A DNA stretch of 5,024 nt from Bryobacterales bacterium (GTDB taxonomy: Bacteria > Acidobacteriota > Terriglobia > Bryobacterales > Bryobacteraceae): NCBI GenBank assembly GCA_003139735.1, contig PLGA01000661.1, positions 166 to 5,189 on the forward strand, given 5' to 3'. The notes under the pieces are model-generated. The model worked only from the letters and a program-made list of their open reading frames with translations, was not told the DNA's origin and made no database searches. The translations under genes and the position numbers were made by a program. Positions 3,869 through 5,024 of the stretch are shown here, one piece after another. How positions within the stretch are numbered: the first letter of the stretch is position 1; the number at the start of each line of letters is the position of its first letter.

Positions 3869-5024
3869 ATGAGACCGGCCAATCGGATTCTCAAATCTCT
3901 TGGCGTGGCGGTTTGCGCGGTCCTGCTCGCATATCTTCCGTACCACCCGCACTCCAGACCGGAATTGACCATCGGCACGGTGAACAATGCCGACATGATT
4001 CTGATGCAGCGGCTGTCCAAAGGGTTTGAAGCGCAAAGCGGCGTCAAGCTGAATTGGGTGGTTCTGGGGGAGAACATGCTGCGGCAGAGATTGACGATAG
4101 ACATTTCGACCGGCGGGAACACTTTCGATGTCGTCACTATTGGTTCATACGAAACACCTCTCTGGGCGGAACGGGGGTGGCTGCTGCCGGTTGACGATCT
4201 CGGCGCGGACTATGACTATGACGACATCTTCGAGGTGGTTCGCCAGGGACTTTCCTATAAGGGCAAGATGTATGCGGCGCCGTTCTATGCAGAGAGCTCT
4301 TTCACTTATTACCGGAAGGATCTGTTCCGTGAGGCGGGCCTGGAAATGCCGGAGCAGCCCAGTTACGAGCAGATCCGCCAGTTCGCCGCCAAACTGAACA
4401 ATCCAGCGCGCAATATCTACGGCATCTGCCTGCGCGGAGAGCCGGGATGGGGCCAGAACATGGCGTACCTCAGTACGCTGGTCTATACGTTTGGCGGGCG
4501 GTGGATGGATCTCAACTGGCAACCGCAACTCACCAGCCCGGAGTGGATCCAGGCCGTCAGCTTCTATGTAGACGTGCTGAGAAAGTATGGGCCGCCTGGC
4601 GCCAGCACGGATGGGCACAATGAAGTCCGGGCGCTGTTCGCCAACGGTAACTGTGCAATTTGGGTGGACGCTACTTCGGCGGCGGGTTACATCCTGGATG
4701 CCAGCCAAAGCCGAGTGGCCGGGACGACCGGTTTTGCCAAGGCCCCCATTCAGAAAGTCCCCAATGGCGCAGCCTGGGCCTGGAGTTGGGCGTTGGCGAT
4801 CCCAAAGTCTTCCCCGAAAGCCCGTGTTGCCAAGCAGTTCATCAAGTGGGCCACCAGCAAGGCCTACGTTGCTACCGTGGGCGCGCGCTACGGTTGGCTT
4901 CTGGCTCCTCCCGGGACACGAAGATCGACCTACGACAATGCGACATACCAGCAAGCCGCACCTTTCGCGAACCTCGTTCGCGAGGCAATCCTGACCGCGG
5001 ACATGACCAAGCCGAGTGTGTTGC
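3869..5024 (+). CDS. Polyol (sorbitol/mannitol-type) ABC transporter solute-binding protein, cut by window edge
   Basis: Family-1 extracellular solute-binding protein, the periplasmic receptor that passes a sugar or polyol to an ABC permease. The first 385 residues are visible; family members have about 430-450, so only the C-terminal end is missing. Residues 1-22 are a Sec-type signal or anchor: basic MRPANRILK, then hydrophobic SLGVAVCAVLLAYL. Cys16 is not in a good lipobox. The mature part starts near PELTIGTVNN. Family landmarks are FDVVTIGSYE (86-95), YKGKMYAAPFYAESS (130-144), the YYRKDLFREAGL segment (147-158), the NGNCAIWVDATSAAGY segment (259-274), WSWALAIP (305-312) and IKWATSKAY (325-333). 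The 'WVDATSAAGY' plus 'WSWALAIP' combination is typical of SmoE/MtlE-like polyol binders; the exact ligand is inferred. ATG 3869 is the only start that keeps the signal sequence. Permease and ATPase genes are expected to the right. Confidence 0.94.
   Translation, partial: MRPANRILKSLGVAVCAVLLAYLPYHPHSRPELTIGTVNNADMILMQRLSKGFEAQSGVKLNWVVLGENMLRQRLTIDISTGGNTFDVVTIGSYETPLWAERGWLLPVDDLGADYDYDDIFEVVRQGLSYKGKMYAAPFYAESSFTYYRKDLFREAGLEMPEQPSYEQIRQFAAKLNNPARNIYGICLRGEPGWGQNMAYLSTLVYTFGGRWMDLNWQPQLTSPEWIQAVSFYVDVLRKYGPPGASTDGHNEVRALFANGNCAIWVDATSAAGYILDASQSRVAGTTGFAKAPIQKVPNGAAWAWSWALAIPKSSPKARVAKQFIKWATSKAYVATVGARYGWLLAPPGTRRSTYDNATYQQAAPFANLVREAILTADMTKPSVL

Noticed and set aside
4145..4954. 269-residue minus-strand ORF opposite the solute-binding protein
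   Set aside because: It is antisense to a gene with clear family motifs throughout, and its product has no recognisable domain.
1..5024. CRISPR array, insertion sequence, integrase, tRNA or rRNA genes
   Set aside because: No regularly spaced repeats, transposase motifs, terminal inverted repeats or RNA gene signatures were seen on either strand.

Overview
The window looks like a piece of a GC-rich (roughly 60%), Gram-negative-type bacterial chromosome. It most resembles an acidobacterium of the Bryobacterales/Solibacter type. Three things suggest this: a futalosine-pathway menaquinone pair; a small protein with a CxCxxCxxC knuckle followed by an ARWxRIFxxKFADPxYY tail; and a basic Ala/Lys/Pro-rich protein carrying an 'AAAQKRRW' box. 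I know the last two as recurrent lineage-type hypothetical proteins of Acidobacteria. The assignment rests on recognition, not on a search.

Layout. Positions 1-1076 (minus strand) hold the 5' end of mqnE, cut by the window edge, preceded by a complete mqnP (UbiA-type prenyltransferase). The two are separated by 3 bases and surely co-transcribed. Divergent from them, at 1213-1935 (plus), is a complete PP2C/PPM-family Ser/Thr phosphatase with a leader that can form a hairpin. From 1936 to 2296 there is no certain gene. That stretch holds a possible tiny HxxxCxxC protein on the minus strand, a cluster of strong stem-loops that could be a structured RNA, and a likely bidirectional terminator. Positions 2297-2746 (minus) encode the basic histone-H1-like protein, and 2922-3194 (plus) the CxCxxCxxC protein, divergent over a 175-bp promoter region. 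Positions 3195-3868 are gene-poor, with palindromes, interleaved dyads and a doubtful or decayed small ORF. Positions 3869 to the right edge hold the first 385 codons of a family-1 extracellular solute-binding protein of the sorbitol/mannitol (polyol) ABC-transporter type.

How they fit together. mqnP and mqnE act in one pathway: MqnE makes the aminofutalosine intermediate, and MqnP prenylates the later naphthoate product in the membrane. The solute-binding protein presumably heads a polyol or sugar uptake operon that continues to the right. The phosphatase, the basic protein and the CxCxxCxxC protein are single genes with no obvious functional link to their neighbours.

The best leads for a second look are two. 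First, an identical promoter-to-start arrangement (TATACT, 8 bases, ATG, no Shine-Dalgarno) sits in front of two unrelated genes and suggests leaderless transcripts. Second, the folded region 2064-2227 contains an outer stem that competes with the terminator hairpin. I found no CRISPR array, tRNA, rRNA, insertion sequence or clear novel multi-gene system.
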